Origin: Pannonibacter anstelovis
GTDB taxonomy: Bacteria; Pseudomonadota; Alphaproteobacteria; Rhizobiales; Stappiaceae
Length of the DNA stretch: 64,000 nucleotides
Reading direction: 5' to 3'
Assembly: GCF_036881715.1 (NCBI RefSeq)
Contig: NZ_JBAKBF010000010.1
Span: forward strand, 124,001-188,000
How positions within the stretch are numbered: the stretch's first letter is position 1; every line of letters begins with the position of its first letter. Both the position numbers and the translations under genes were made by a program. Under the pieces are notes generated by a model. It saw only the letters and a program-made list of their open reading frames with translations, was not told the DNA's origin and did no database searches. Shown here one piece after another: positions 44,850 to 52,987 of this stretch.

Positions 44850-45527
44850 ATGAAAACTCTCCGGCTTTTCGCCCTCCTGGATCAACTGCGAAGTGCGCGC
44901 CATCCTGTTCCGGCAGAGACGCTGGCACAGAAACTCGGCGTTTCACTGCGCACGATTTACCGCGACATGGCCAGTCTTCAGGCGATGGGCGCGCCTGTCA
45001 GGGGCGAATCCGGTCTCGGCTATCAGCTGGAGAGGGGGTACTTCCTGCCGCCGCTGCAATTTGACCCCGACGAGATGGAAGCAATCATGCTCGGCCTGCG
45101 TCTCGTGATGGCGCGGGACTCCGGAGACCTGCGCGATGCTGCCAAACGGGTCTCGGGTAAAGTCGCAAATGCCATGGGGGACGAAGGTGGAGAAAGGTTC
45201 CAGACGCTTCCGCTTCTGGCCGTAACCCGCGAACGGCCCGGCGACGGCGATGCGGCGAAGTGGAGCAGCATTCTGCGCAGGACCATTCGTGAGCGGCGGA
45301 TCCTGGAGCTTGCCTATTGCGGCCTTGATGGGCGCAGCAGCCAAAGGCAGGTTCATCCTCTTGGCCTGACGCTCTTCGATGACGTGTGGCTCCTGACCGC
45401 GTGGTGCGAGATGCGGCAAGACTTCCGGAATTTCCGGCTGGACCGGATCAGCGGGATCAGGGAGACGGGCACCAGCTTCCGCCCGCAGAACGGGCGGCGG
45501 TTCAAGGACTATCTCGCAAAACTGTAA
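44850..45527 (+). CDS. YafY-type transcriptional regulator (HTH_11 plus WYL domain)
   Basis: The 225-residue protein begins with an HTH_11 motif (RLFALLDQLRSARHPVPAETLAQKLGVSLRTIYRDMASLQAMG). It continues with a WYL domain (RRTIRERRILELAYCGLDGRSSQRQVHPLGLTLFDDVWLLTAWCEMRQDFRNFRLDRI), a fold that binds small ligands or nucleic acid. It is divergent from the ABM protein gene. The stop is followed after three bases by the duplicated dehydrogenase fragment. Confidence 0.88.
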   Translation: MKTLRLFALLDQLRSARHPVPAETLAQKLGVSLRTIYRDMASLQAMGAPVRGESGLGYQLERGYFLPPLQFDPDEMEAIMLGLRLVMARDSGDLRDAAKRVSGKVANAMGDEGGERFQTLPLLAVTRERPGDGDAAKWSSILRRTIRERRILELAYCGLDGRSSQRQVHPLGLTLFDDVWLLTAWCEMRQDFRNFRLDRISGIRETGTSFRPQNGRRFKDYLAKL

Positions 45528-45530
45528 GGG

Positions 45531-45653
45531 CGGCTGAAGCTGCGCAAGGCCTCCGTCGACGATCACGCCCCTTACGTCCCAGCCCTGCCCAGCACCCGCA
45601 ACACCACCAAGGCCGTGACGGAGCTCCGGGACAGGATCGTGAAGGCGTGAGGA
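45531..45653 (+). pseudogene. Duplicated 3' fragment of the nucleotide-sugar dehydrogenase with internal deletion
   Basis: Bases 45531-45592 match 43739-43800 of the intact gene, and 45602-45653 match 43957-44008, including the stop codon. The join lies on the 9-base sequence CACCCGCAA, which occurs in the intact gene at both edges (43801 and 43948). Exactly 147 bp (49 codons) are missing between them. The fragment has no start of its own and is not a functional gene. It records an old duplication followed by slippage between short direct repeats. Confidence 0.88.
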
Positions 45654-45657
45654 AGGG

Positions 45658-46233
45658 CTACCGTATGTTGGCCTTGATCCATTCCGGCCAGTTTACAAGG
45701 CCGTGACCGGCGGCGATTTCCATCGCGCCGGGGGGCACACGATCGCAGAACAGGATGACGTTCATGCAGTCCCACCTTGCGCTTGGAACGATGAGGCCAT
45801 CGAATTCCAGAAAATGCGCAGCTTCGGCAATATCCTGCGAGCGGGGGTATTCGTCAGAGGCCCGGTCATAGGACAATTGCCCGTAACGGGACGTATCAAG
45901 GCCAAGACGCTGCAATGCGCCGAGGTCCACCAGTTGAAGTGCGTTATCGAGCGTCACATCCAGCTCATGCACCCCGTATTCCACCTTCGACGGAAAGACA
46001 GGCTGCCCGCGCCCGAGATGGAAGTACATTTCCGCGATCGCCCCGTCGCGCTGCTGCGACGTATAGAGCACATCGAAGGTTCCGTCGTCCCACCGGCCAC
46101 CGGAACGTGCACAGTCAACCGGAGATCTTCCCTTGCGGACCACCCGCCATACCGTGCCTTCGAACTGCACAGGCGGAAGCGCTTCGATCGCATCGATGAG
46201 TGCACTGTCCCGGCTTCTGCGCGTGTGAGCCAT
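45658..46233 (-). CDS. RES-domain toxin
   Basis: The 191-residue protein has the RES pattern: WRVVRKGRSP with the key Arg, GGRWDDGTFDVLYTSQQRDGAIAEMYFHL with Tyr and Glu, and later SYDRASDEYPRSQDIAEA with Ser. RES toxins degrade NAD+. Its gene lies three bases after the antitoxin gene, as usual for RES-Xre pairs. The first residues (MAHTRRSRDSALIDAIEAL) fit a native start at 46233. Confidence 0.88.
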   Translation of the reverse strand: MAHTRRSRDSALIDAIEALPPVQFEGTVWRVVRKGRSPVDCARSGGRWDDGTFDVLYTSQQRDGAIAEMYFHLGRGQPVFPSKVEYGVHELDVTLDNALQLVDLGALQRLGLDTSRYGQLSYDRASDEYPRSQDIAEAAHFLEFDGLIVPSARWDCMNVILFCDRVPPGAMEIAAGHGLVNWPEWIKANIR

Positions 46234-46236
46234 GCC

Positions 46237-46581
46237 TTACAGGAACACCTCGTTATCCAGCCGGTCGATGACCTTCAGCACTTCGATGGCACGGTCCTGA
46301 TGGATAAGGTCAATCGCCCGCTCGCCATTCAACTGGGAATGGCGGGCATAGAGCCAGGTCCGGATTTCATCAGCCGAGTAATAATCAGACAGACGGGTCA
46401 CGATATAGTGCAGATCAGAAAGTATCAGCTCGTTGCGCGGCTGCGGCTTGATATCACCGGCACGCCAGCGTGAGACGGTGGCTTTCGACACGTCCATGAT
46501 ATTGGCAATATCGGTCCCCTTCAGGCCACCGGCTTCGCCAATTTCAGCTAGAAATCTCGGCACTGCTCCCTGCATGATCAT
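46237..46581 (-). CDS. Xre/MbcA/ParS-type antitoxin of the RES toxin
   Basis: The 114-residue protein (112 if the second ATG at 46575 is used) has an N-terminal helix-turn-helix (LKGTDIANIMDVSKATVSRWRAG) and a C-terminal toxin-binding region of the DUF2384 type ending HSQLNGERAIDLIHQDRAIEVLKVIDRLDNEVFL. It should neutralise the RES toxin and repress the shared promoter. An inverted repeat GGTTTCA/TGAAACC lies about 110 bases upstream. Confidence 0.88.
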   Translation of the reverse strand: MIMQGAVPRFLAEIGEAGGLKGTDIANIMDVSKATVSRWRAGDIKPQPRNELILSDLHYIVTRLSDYYSADEIRTWLYARHSQLNGERAIDLIHQDRAIEVLKVIDRLDNEVFL

Positions 46582-47257
46582 AATCGCATCTGCTGAATTT
46601 TACCGGAATAACCTGAAATTCGTGGACCGGACTTGCGGGACCGCAGAAGGTGGTGACGTCGCCTCCGGTCATGGTCACGTTCCAAATCGGTTTCACAGAA
46701 TAAAAATATGAAACCCCAATGATAAAGTCAATGAGCTGTTCGCTGACGCCGTGGGGCTTTGCCGCACGGGTCATGGTTCAGATTGAACGGCACATGGAGT
46801 GGCGCAGCTTCGGCAATCGCCGTGCCTGACGGACAGAGCCGGATAACCTGCTCACCGGCTGTGCGCCAGCAAGAGAACGTCTTCGCCCCCCTGCCCTTTT
46901 CCGCCCGCTTTTAGGGCGGCGATTCCACAACCCGTCGCTGTACGCCATCTTGGTGTCGCGTTTTGGATATCAGTCTCTCCTTGCGGGTGATCTGCTTCAC
47001 CTCTGCGTCTGCCGTGCAGGACTGGAGATCCTGCGTGCCACGAGCGCAGCGCCGCCCGGCAAGCGGTGTGCCTGAAAGCCGTAAATTGCAGAAATTCCGG
47101 GAGGAGACCTTCAGCCACGATGCCGTCCAGCACCCGTTCAGGACGTTCCGGCCATTCCGGAAGGCAAGGGCTGGCCATTGGACTGTCACACAGCGCGCTG
47201 AAGCGTGACAGCAGGCAGCGGGACAGGCAGAGGCCCGGTTCATAAGGAGGAGAGACT
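46582..47257. other. Intergenic region between toxin-antitoxin pair and formaldehyde dehydrogenase
   Basis: No convincing gene in 676 bases. The left part (to about 46740) is AT-rich and holds the antitoxin promoter and GGTTTCA-N13-TGAAACC (46689-46715), a candidate operator. The remainder shows only short frames with no family resemblance. A ribosome-binding site (AAGGAGGAG) precedes the dehydrogenase ATG. Confidence 0.5.
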
Positions 47258-48448
47258 ATGAGCAAGAACAGAGGTGTGGTTTACATGCGGCCGGGCAAGG
47301 TGGAGGTTCGTGACATCGACGATCCGAAGCTGGAAGCTCCGGATGGGCGCCGGATTGAGCACGGTGTCATCCTGAAGGTCATTTCCACCAACATCTGCGG
47401 CTCCGACCAGCACATGGTCCGCGGCCGGACCACGGCCATGCCGGGGCTGGTGCTGGGCCACGAAATCACCGGTCAGGTCATCGAGAAAGGCATCGACGTC
47501 GAGATGCTCGACATCGGCGACATCGTGTCCGTGCCCTTCAACGTCGCCTGCGGGCGCTGCCGCTGCTGCAAGTCGCAGGACACGGGCGTCTGCCTGACCG
47601 TCAACCCCTCCCGCGCGGGCGGTGCCTATGGTTATGTCGACATGGGCGGCTGGATCGGCGGACAGGCGCGCTATGTCACTGTGCCTTATGCGGATTTCAA
47701 CCTGCTGAAGTTCCCGGACCGCGACCAGGCCATGGCGAAGATCCGCGATCTGACCATGCTGTCCGACATTCTGCCAACCGGCTTCCATGGCGCGGTGCGT
47801 GCAGGCGTTGGTGTGGGCTCAACGGTCTATGTGGCCGGTGCCGGCCCGGTCGGCCTTGCCGCCGCCGCCTCCGCCCGCATTCTCGGCGCTGCTGTGGTGA
47901 TGATCGGCGACTTCAACAAGGACCGTCTGGCCCATGCCGCCAAGATGGGCTTTGAGCCGATCGACCTGTCCGCCAGCGACCGGCTGGGCGACATGATTGC
48001 CCAGGTGGTCGGCACCGATGAGGTGGACAGCGCCATTGATGCCGTGGGCTTCGAGGCCAGAGGCCATGCGGGCGGCGAGCAGCCCGCCATCGTGCTCAAC
48101 CAGATGATGGAGATCACCCGGGCAGCCGGTTCCATCGGCATTCCGGGCCTTTATGTGACGGAAGATCCCGGCGCCGTGGATGCTGCTGCCAAGCAGGGCA
48201 GCCTGTCCCTGCGCTTCGGACTCGGCTGGGCGAAGGCGCAGTCCTTCCACACGGGCCAGACGCCGGTGCTGAAATATAACCGCCAGCTGATGCAGGCGAT
48301 TCTGCATGACCGGCTGCCGATTGCCGACATCGTGAATGCCAAGATCATTCCGCTGGATGAAGCCGTCCAGGGCTATGAAACCTTCGATCAGGGTGCCGCG
48401 ACGAAATTCGTGCTGGACCCGCATGGCGACCTGCTGAAGGCCGCCTGA
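47258..48448 (+). CDS. fdhA: Glutathione-independent formaldehyde dehydrogenase
   Basis: The 396-residue zinc alcohol-dehydrogenase relative shows the catalytic zinc site (ICGSDQHMVRG and GLVLGHEITGQV), four structural zinc cysteines (CGRCRCCKSQDTGVC) and the NAD-binding AGAGPVGLAAAASARILGA. The sequence NPSRAGGAYGYVDMGGWIGGQARYV is characteristic of Pseudomonas-type FdhA, which keeps NAD tightly bound and acts as a dismutase or dehydrogenase on formaldehyde. Length fits the family (about 398). It stands alone, with a strong terminator after it. Confidence 0.93.
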   Translation: MSKNRGVVYMRPGKVEVRDIDDPKLEAPDGRRIEHGVILKVISTNICGSDQHMVRGRTTAMPGLVLGHEITGQVIEKGIDVEMLDIGDIVSVPFNVACGRCRCCKSQDTGVCLTVNPSRAGGAYGYVDMGGWIGGQARYVTVPYADFNLLKFPDRDQAMAKIRDLTMLSDILPTGFHGAVRAGVGVGSTVYVAGAGPVGLAAAASARILGAAVVMIGDFNKDRLAHAAKMGFEPIDLSASDRLGDMIAQVVGTDEVDSAIDAVGFEARGHAGGEQPAIVLNQMMEITRAAGSIGIPGLYVTEDPGAVDAAAKQGSLSLRFGLGWAKAQSFHTGQTPVLKYNRQLMQAILHDRLPIADIVNAKIIPLDEAVQGYETFDQGAATKFVLDPHGDLLKAA

Positions 48449-48504
48449 ACAAAGCCTTAAGCAAGAGCCCCATCCGGCCATCCATGATGGCCTGAACCAC
48501 AACA

Positions 48505-48546
48505 GCGGCGCACCGGAAAAACACATCCGGTGCGCCGCTTGCTTTT
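48505..48546 (+). terminator. Rho-independent terminator after fdhA
   Basis: GCGGCGCACCGGA and TCCGGTGCGCCGC form a perfect 13-bp stem with an 8-base loop, followed by TTGCTTTTG. Confidence 0.9.
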
Positions 48547-48620
48547 GTCCTCTATGGCGGCTGCCCGTTCAGGCGGACCGGAGCCGCAGCAACGGACTGA
48601 TGATTTGCCATTTCAGCAAT

Positions 48621-48635
48621 TTGGAAGGCTTCTAA
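48621..48635. promoter_or_regulatory. Irr-box-like inverted repeat upstream of the TonB receptor
   Basis: TTGGAA-GGC-TTCTAA is a near-perfect inverted repeat (one mismatch) resembling the TTAGAA-N3-TTCTAA core I recall for rhizobial iron control elements bound by Irr. It lies 69-83 bases before the receptor start, where iron regulation is expected. Confidence 0.5.
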
Positions 48636-48703
48636 TTCTGCAGGATTGACCCGAACCGCCCCATAGAAAATATGACATCAAAATTCATATATTGGGGTGA
48701 AGC

Positions 48704-50944
48704 ATGCGTATGATCAAAAAGGCCGCCTTCGGGCGGACGGCACCGGACACAACGGCGCAGGCGCTGAAGGTCCACCTGCTGCGGGCCAGCGCCCTGGGTC
48801 TGGTGCTGATGCAGGCGTCTTTGGCGCAGGCGCAGGAGGCCGCAGAGACGACTTCTCTCGACAAGATCGTCCTCTCGGCCGAAGAGCAGCTGAAGCAGGC
48901 GCCGGGCGTCTCCGTGCTCAGCGCCACCGATCTGGAGCGTACGCCGGTCTCCAATGACATTTCGGAAATCCTGCGCAAGATGCCCGGCGCAAACCTGACC
49001 GGCACCACCTCCTCCGGCCAGCGCGGCAACCAGCGCCAGATCGAACTGCGCGGCATGGGCCCGGAAAACACGCTGATCCTGATCGACGGCAAGCCGGTGC
49101 TGTCGCGCAATTCCGTGCGCATGGGCCGTGCGGGCGAGCGCGACACGCGCGGTGACACCAACTGGGTGCCGGCCGAGATGATCGAGCGCATCGAGGTGAT
49201 CCGGGGTCCTGCGGCAGCGCGTTACGGCTCGGGCGCGGCAGGCGGCGTGGTGAACATCATCACCAAGCGGCCGGAAAAGATGAGCGGCTCCGTCACCACC
49301 TATTTTGCCCTGCCGCAGCATTCCGAAGAGGGCAGCACGGCACGCACCAATGTGACCGTGGGCGGCCCGATCCTCGACTGGCTCTCCTTCCGCCTCAATG
49401 CAGGCTATTCCCGCACCGAGCCGGATGACGCCAACATCAATGCGGATGCAACGATCCCCGGCGGCAGCGTGGCCGCAGGGCGTGAAGGGGTGATCAACAA
49501 GGACGTGCGGGGCCTTCTGTCCTTCACCCCGCGTGACGATCACCGCTTCGATCTGGAAGGCTCCTACAGCCGGCAGGGCAATCTCTTTGCCGGTGACAGC
49601 CAGCTCGGGACGATCGACGACAGCGTCAAGAATGGCCTGTTCGGCACCGAGACCAATTCGATGACCCGCCGGACGGTGTCGCTGACCCACTCCGGCGACT
49701 ATGACTTCGGCAAGTCCAGCAGCTATGTCCAGTGGGAGCGCACGCTCAACCGCCGCCTGTCGGAAGGTCCGGCCGGGCGGGTGGAAGGGGCCATCCTGCC
49801 GGACGCCACCTGGGGCACGATCACCCTCGACAACGTCACTGCCAAGAGCGAATGGAACCTGCCCCTGCATCTGGGCTTTGAACAGATGCTGACGGCAGGC
49901 GCCGAGTTCCGCGGCGAGTGGATGGATGATCCGGTTTCGATCACCCAGGGGCTGAATGGCGCCACCATTCCCGGCACGGCCTCCAATCCCGCCTTGCGCG
50001 ACCCGAATGTGAACGCACAGATGTTCGGTGTGATGCTGGAGGATAACATCGAGATCACGGAAGACTGGACGCTGACGCCCGGCATCCGCTTCGATCATCA
50101 CAGCTCCTTCGGCGGCAACTGGAGCCCCAGCCTCAACACCACCTACATGCTGACGCAGAACATCTCCCTGAAGGCGGGTATCGCCCGCGCCTTCAAGGCG
50201 CCGAACCTCTATCAGCTCAACCCGAACTACGTGTATTACACCCGTGGGAACGGCTGCCCCATCGACTATCCGAGCCTTGGCAACGGCTGCTTTGTGGTCG
50301 GCAATCCGGATCTGAACCCGGAGATTGCCATCAACAAGGAAATCGGCATCAACTACAATGATGACAACGGCTGGAATGCCGGCATCACCTATTTCCACAA
50401 TGACTACAAGGACCGCATTGCCTCCGGCATCGTGCCGGAGGGACGCTCGGGCCGGGCCCAGTATTTCCGCTGGTACAATGTGCCCGAAGCCGTGGTGCAG
50501 GGCCTTGAAGGCAACCTCGCCGTGCCGGTGATGGATGGGCTGACCTGGAGCACCAACGCCACCTACATGATCGAGTCCAAGGACAAGCGGAACAACCAGC
50601 CCCTGTCGCTCATCCCGGAATACACGATCAACACCTCGCTGGACTGGGCCGCGACGGAAAAGCTGACGCTGATCCTCTCCGCCACCCACTACGGCAAGAC
50701 GGAGTCCCCCACCCTGACCGCCACCACCGGCGGCGCGGTGACCAACCCGGAAGCGCGCGGCGCTTACACGCTGGTCAATGCGGCCATGAATTATGATCTC
50801 AATGACCACTTCCGCCTGAACGCCGGTGTGAACAACATCTTCGACAAGCGCCAGTTCCGCGAAGGCAACAGCAACAGTGCCGGTGCCAACACCTACAACG
50901 AGCCCGGCCGCACCTTCTACCTGTCGCTCTCCGCCACGTTCTGA
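48704..50944 (+). CDS. TonB-dependent catecholate siderophore receptor (FepA/PfeA-like)
   Basis: The 746-residue outer-membrane receptor has a signal region ending near residue 44 and a TonB-box-like stretch. The plug (about 70-210) carries RQIELRGMGPENTLILIDGKPV and IEVIRGPAAARYGSGAAGGVVNIITK, and the 22-strand barrel ends in Phe. The external loop NGCPIDYPSLGNGCFVVGNPDLNPE with two cysteines corresponds to the disulfide loop of FepA. It should import ferric enterobactin-like catecholates and feed the importer at 32.6-36.3 kb. No siderophore biosynthesis genes are in the window, so it may use foreign siderophores. Confidence 0.92.
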   Translation: MRMIKKAAFGRTAPDTTAQALKVHLLRASALGLVLMQASLAQAQEAAETTSLDKIVLSAEEQLKQAPGVSVLSATDLERTPVSNDISEILRKMPGANLTGTTSSGQRGNQRQIELRGMGPENTLILIDGKPVLSRNSVRMGRAGERDTRGDTNWVPAEMIERIEVIRGPAAARYGSGAAGGVVNIITKRPEKMSGSVTTYFALPQHSEEGSTARTNVTVGGPILDWLSFRLNAGYSRTEPDDANINADATIPGGSVAAGREGVINKDVRGLLSFTPRDDHRFDLEGSYSRQGNLFAGDSQLGTIDDSVKNGLFGTETNSMTRRTVSLTHSGDYDFGKSSSYVQWERTLNRRLSEGPAGRVEGAILPDATWGTITLDNVTAKSEWNLPLHLGFEQMLTAGAEFRGEWMDDPVSITQGLNGATIPGTASNPALRDPNVNAQMFGVMLEDNIEITEDWTLTPGIRFDHHSSFGGNWSPSLNTTYMLTQNISLKAGIARAFKAPNLYQLNPNYVYYTRGNGCPIDYPSLGNGCFVVGNPDLNPEIAINKEIGINYNDDNGWNAGITYFHNDYKDRIASGIVPEGRSGRAQYFRWYNVPEAVVQGLEGNLAVPVMDGLTWSTNATYMIESKDKRNNQPLSLIPEYTINTSLDWAATEKLTLILSATHYGKTESPTLTATTGGAVTNPEARGAYTLVNAAMNYDLNDHFRLNAGVNNIFDKRQFREGNSNSAGANTYNEPGRTFYLSLSATF

Positions 50945-50973
50945 GGCTGAGCGCAACCAACCGGCACAATCAG

Positions 50974-51006
50974 ACGGCAGGCCTCACCGGGGCCTGCCGT
51001 TTTTGT
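50974..51006 (+). terminator. Rho-independent terminator after the TonB receptor
   Basis: ACGGCAGGCC and GGCCTGCCGT pair over a 7-base loop and run into five T's. Confidence 0.9.
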
Positions 51007-51099
51007 ATCTTCATGCCTTCACAGATCAATTCCCGCCCGAGGCTGGCCAGTCCGGAAGGTTTCAGTTCAGCGCTGCACACGCACACATGCGGGGCCCCT

Positions 51100-51270
51100 T
51101 CACTTTTCTTCTGCTTCGCCGATCACCGCATAGAGCTCAGCCATGGCCTGCTCATGCGGGACGGCGCGGCCAGCGGCTGCATCGCCGATACTCTGCTTGA
51201 TGCCGTCGATGATCTTAATCTCGCGCTCAGCAGAGATGGCATCTGTATCGGCTTGTGTACGAGCAAACAT
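51100..51270 (-). CDS. Small orphan antitoxin-like protein (ParD/RelB-type tail)
   Basis: A 56-residue protein starting at 51270, where GGAGA lies five bases before the ATG. The part EIKIIDGIKQSIGDAAAGRAVPHEQAMAELYAVI resembles the C-terminal half of small antitoxins with the motif AGRxVPHExVMAE, which wraps the toxin. No toxin gene is adjacent: downstream is only the receptor's terminator, and upstream is repC. It is either an orphan or the remnant of a stabilisation module for this replicon. Confidence 0.6.
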   Translation of the reverse strand: MFARTQADTDAISAEREIKIIDGIKQSIGDAAAGRAVPHEQAMAELYAVIGEAEEK

Positions 51271-51322
51271 ATCGTTCTCCAATCTGCCAGACATTGCCTC
51301 TTCGGTCTCTGAAGGACGCCCA

Positions 51323-52669
51323 TCACGACCGCCTGTCCGCCGCAAGTCCGAACAGCGAGCGGGCCAGATGCAGGCGGCCTTCGCCTGCGCGTTCGATCAT
51401 GGCACGGAAATAGCCGCCAGGACGGGAAATCTGTTCCGGATCGCGCAGCGCCTTTTCCGCCACCACCGCAAGGCAGGCGGCCGCCACATAGCGGCCCTGC
51501 TGCTCCACCGCTTGCGCATAGGCCGAAGGGCTGACGCCGATCAGCACACGGATCTCCTCTGCCGCCTCGCAAATGGCGGGCCATGAGGTGAGCCTGTGGC
51601 TGATCACCGCCTGAAGCTCGGAGCAGGCGCTTTCAACGAGACCTGCCGACACATCGTCGAGCAGCCCATGCTGCGAGGCCCCTTGCGCCCTGCCCTGCTG
51701 CCTGTCTCTTTGCGTGGCCCGCCGAGTATCCTGATGAGTTTCCTGATGACTATCCCGGCCCGCCCCCTGAGGCCTTGCCGCTTGCCGCAGTTTTGGTTGC
51801 TCACGGGCAGGATCGCCGCAAGGCTCTTTTTCAAGAGCCAATTCAACGGCGCAGCCGTTGTCAGTCTTCGTATTTATCTCTCGCCCGTCAGGGCGAGTCC
51901 GTCTGATGTTACTTTTTGAAGAGTCGGGACGGTTTGTAATAAATAAGGAGGTGACAGCAATGTCACCCGTGGATGACATATTTTCAGAAAAAGCTGCATG
52001 ATCCGAAGCAGCTGACTCCAGAGCATCCTGATAGAGCGCGCGCATCCGCTCCAGCCTGAAGCCCAGAAGCGTGTGCCGTTCCTCAAGGATGGTCTGGGCG
52101 CAGGCCCTGAAGCCTTCCAGCCCCTCGCAGGCTTCATTCAGATCGGCGATGGCACGGGCAAGACGGGTCAGTTCCCGGCGGGCGGCCTGATCGGCCTTGA
52201 TCTGCGCCTGAAACGCATCAGCGGCCGCGCGGAAGCTCTCCAGATTGACGCAGGCCGGCGTAAAATCGAGCCCATAGGCTTCGATGTGGCCGGAAGCATT
52301 GTCCTTCTGCACGTAGCGCCGGCCCGTGGGGCTGTCGCGGTAGGCGAGGATCCCGGCTTCCACCAGCCGCTTCAGGCAGCGGATCACCGTGCGCGGATGG
52401 CGGCTCGTGTATTCGGACAGGCGCTGGTTGGAGATGGCGACCACAGGCCTGCGGCCAGCCTTGAAATCTTCCGCCTGGACAAGGCCCAGCAGAATGTCGA
52501 GCACGTGATAGGACGTGCCATCAATGCCAAGCGCAGGCGCCACGCGCTTGAGCACGAGGGACAGATCCTGCTTGGTCACGAGCGGGCGGCCGTCCTGCTG
52601 CGACAGGACTGCGGACGCAAGAATGCCTGGCGTCACCTTGCGAAAGGTGGCGATCGAAGTGGTGGACAT
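51323..52669 (-). CDS. repC: Replication initiator RepC
   Basis: The 448-residue protein begins MSTTSIATFRKVTPGILA and has a winged-helix region SNQRLSEYTSRHPRTVIRCLKRLVEAGILAYRDSPTGRRY typical of RepC of repABC replicons. The C-terminal domain ends with PGGYFRAMIERAGEGRLHLARSLFGL, also typical. ATG at 52669 follows GGAGG. A low-complexity linker (about residues 250-350) coincides with the AT-rich putative origin. RepC initiates replication within its own gene; the upstream antisense RNA limits its synthesis. Confidence 0.93.
   Translation of the reverse strand: MSTTSIATFRKVTPGILASAVLSQQDGRPLVTKQDLSLVLKRVAPALGIDGTSYHVLDILLGLVQAEDFKAGRRPVVAISNQRLSEYTSRHPRTVIRCLKRLVEAGILAYRDSPTGRRYVQKDNASGHIEAYGLDFTPACVNLESFRAAADAFQAQIKADQAARRELTRLARAIADLNEACEGLEGFRACAQTILEERHTLLGFRLERMRALYQDALESAASDHAAFSENMSSTGDIAVTSLFITNRPDSSKSNIRRTRPDGREINTKTDNGCAVELALEKEPCGDPAREQPKLRQAARPQGAGRDSHQETHQDTRRATQRDRQQGRAQGASQHGLLDDVSAGLVESACSELQAVISHRLTSWPAICEAAEEIRVLIGVSPSAYAQAVEQQGRYVAAACLAVVAEKALRDPEQISRPGGYFRAMIERAGEGRLHLARSLFGLAADRRS
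51840..52010. other. Putative replication origin inside repC
   Basis: This is the only AT-rich tract within repC. It contains GTGACA-GCAA-TGTCAC (51951-51966), a hairpin CTCGCCC/GGGCGAG (about 51882-51899) and several A/T runs. In studied repABC plasmids the origin lies in an AT-rich part of repC, which this matches; function is inferred. Confidence 0.6.
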
Positions 52670-52773
52670 GAAATCCTCCATCCGCCGCGAGCGTGACGCT
52701 CGGACGGTGAACAAGATGGAGGCCGGAACGGGGGAAACGGGCACAAAAGTGCTTGTGCGCTCAAGAGCGGGTC

Positions 52774-52802
52774 TTGAACGTGATTCGCTTTTCGCCTACA
52801 AG
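52774..52802 (+). promoter_or_regulatory. Promoter of the antisense RNA
   Basis: TTGAAC (52774-52779) and TACAAG (52797-52802) are spaced by 17 bases and point against repC translation, giving a start at about 52809. Confidence 0.6.
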
Positions 52803-52808
52803 AAATGT

Positions 52809-52888
52809 GTGCAAGGTTTCGTGTGGGCGAAGTCCCATTCGACCGTGAAATCGGGGATCATCTGGTTGCCGCCAGATGATCCCTTTTC
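52809..52888 (+). ncRNA. repABC countertranscribed antisense RNA (ctRNA, incompatibility RNA)
   Basis: An RNA of about 80 bases is predicted on the strand opposite repABC, in the repB-repC gap where such RNAs are encoded. It ends in a strong terminator: GGGATCATCTGG and CCAGATGATCCC (52854-52883) followed by TTTT. In related plasmids it binds the repC leader and prevents repC translation, setting copy number and incompatibility. The 5' end is inferred from the promoter. Confidence 0.78.
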
Positions 52889-52987
52889 ATTTGGCCTGTT
52901 GCGTCATTGCTGCTCCTTTCCCTGATTTGATGCCTCTGTCTCCTTTTTACCACCGCCTTGCCGGGCGGGGATAAGTTCGGAACAGAT

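Noticed and set aside
46800..47257. Short frames (46963-47208 plus, 46911-47243 minus) between the toxin-antitoxin pair and fdhA
   Set aside because: No ribosome-binding sites, no recognisable motifs, and overlapping frames on both strands look equally poor.
48632..50956. 774-codon minus-strand frame opposite the TonB receptor
   Set aside because: The plus-strand frame encodes a complete TonB-dependent receptor with signal peptide, plug and barrel; the antisense frame has no motif and arises from the codon bias.
51065..51080. Possible parS partition site GTTCAGCGCTGCACAC
   Set aside because: It matches the GTT-N2-C-N-GC-N-G-N2-AAC pattern I remember at only 8 of 10 fixed positions. Another candidate at 52993-53008 (GCTGACGGCTGTCAGT), in the repB end, matches 7 of 10. 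Neither is good enough to annotate; RepB binding data would decide.
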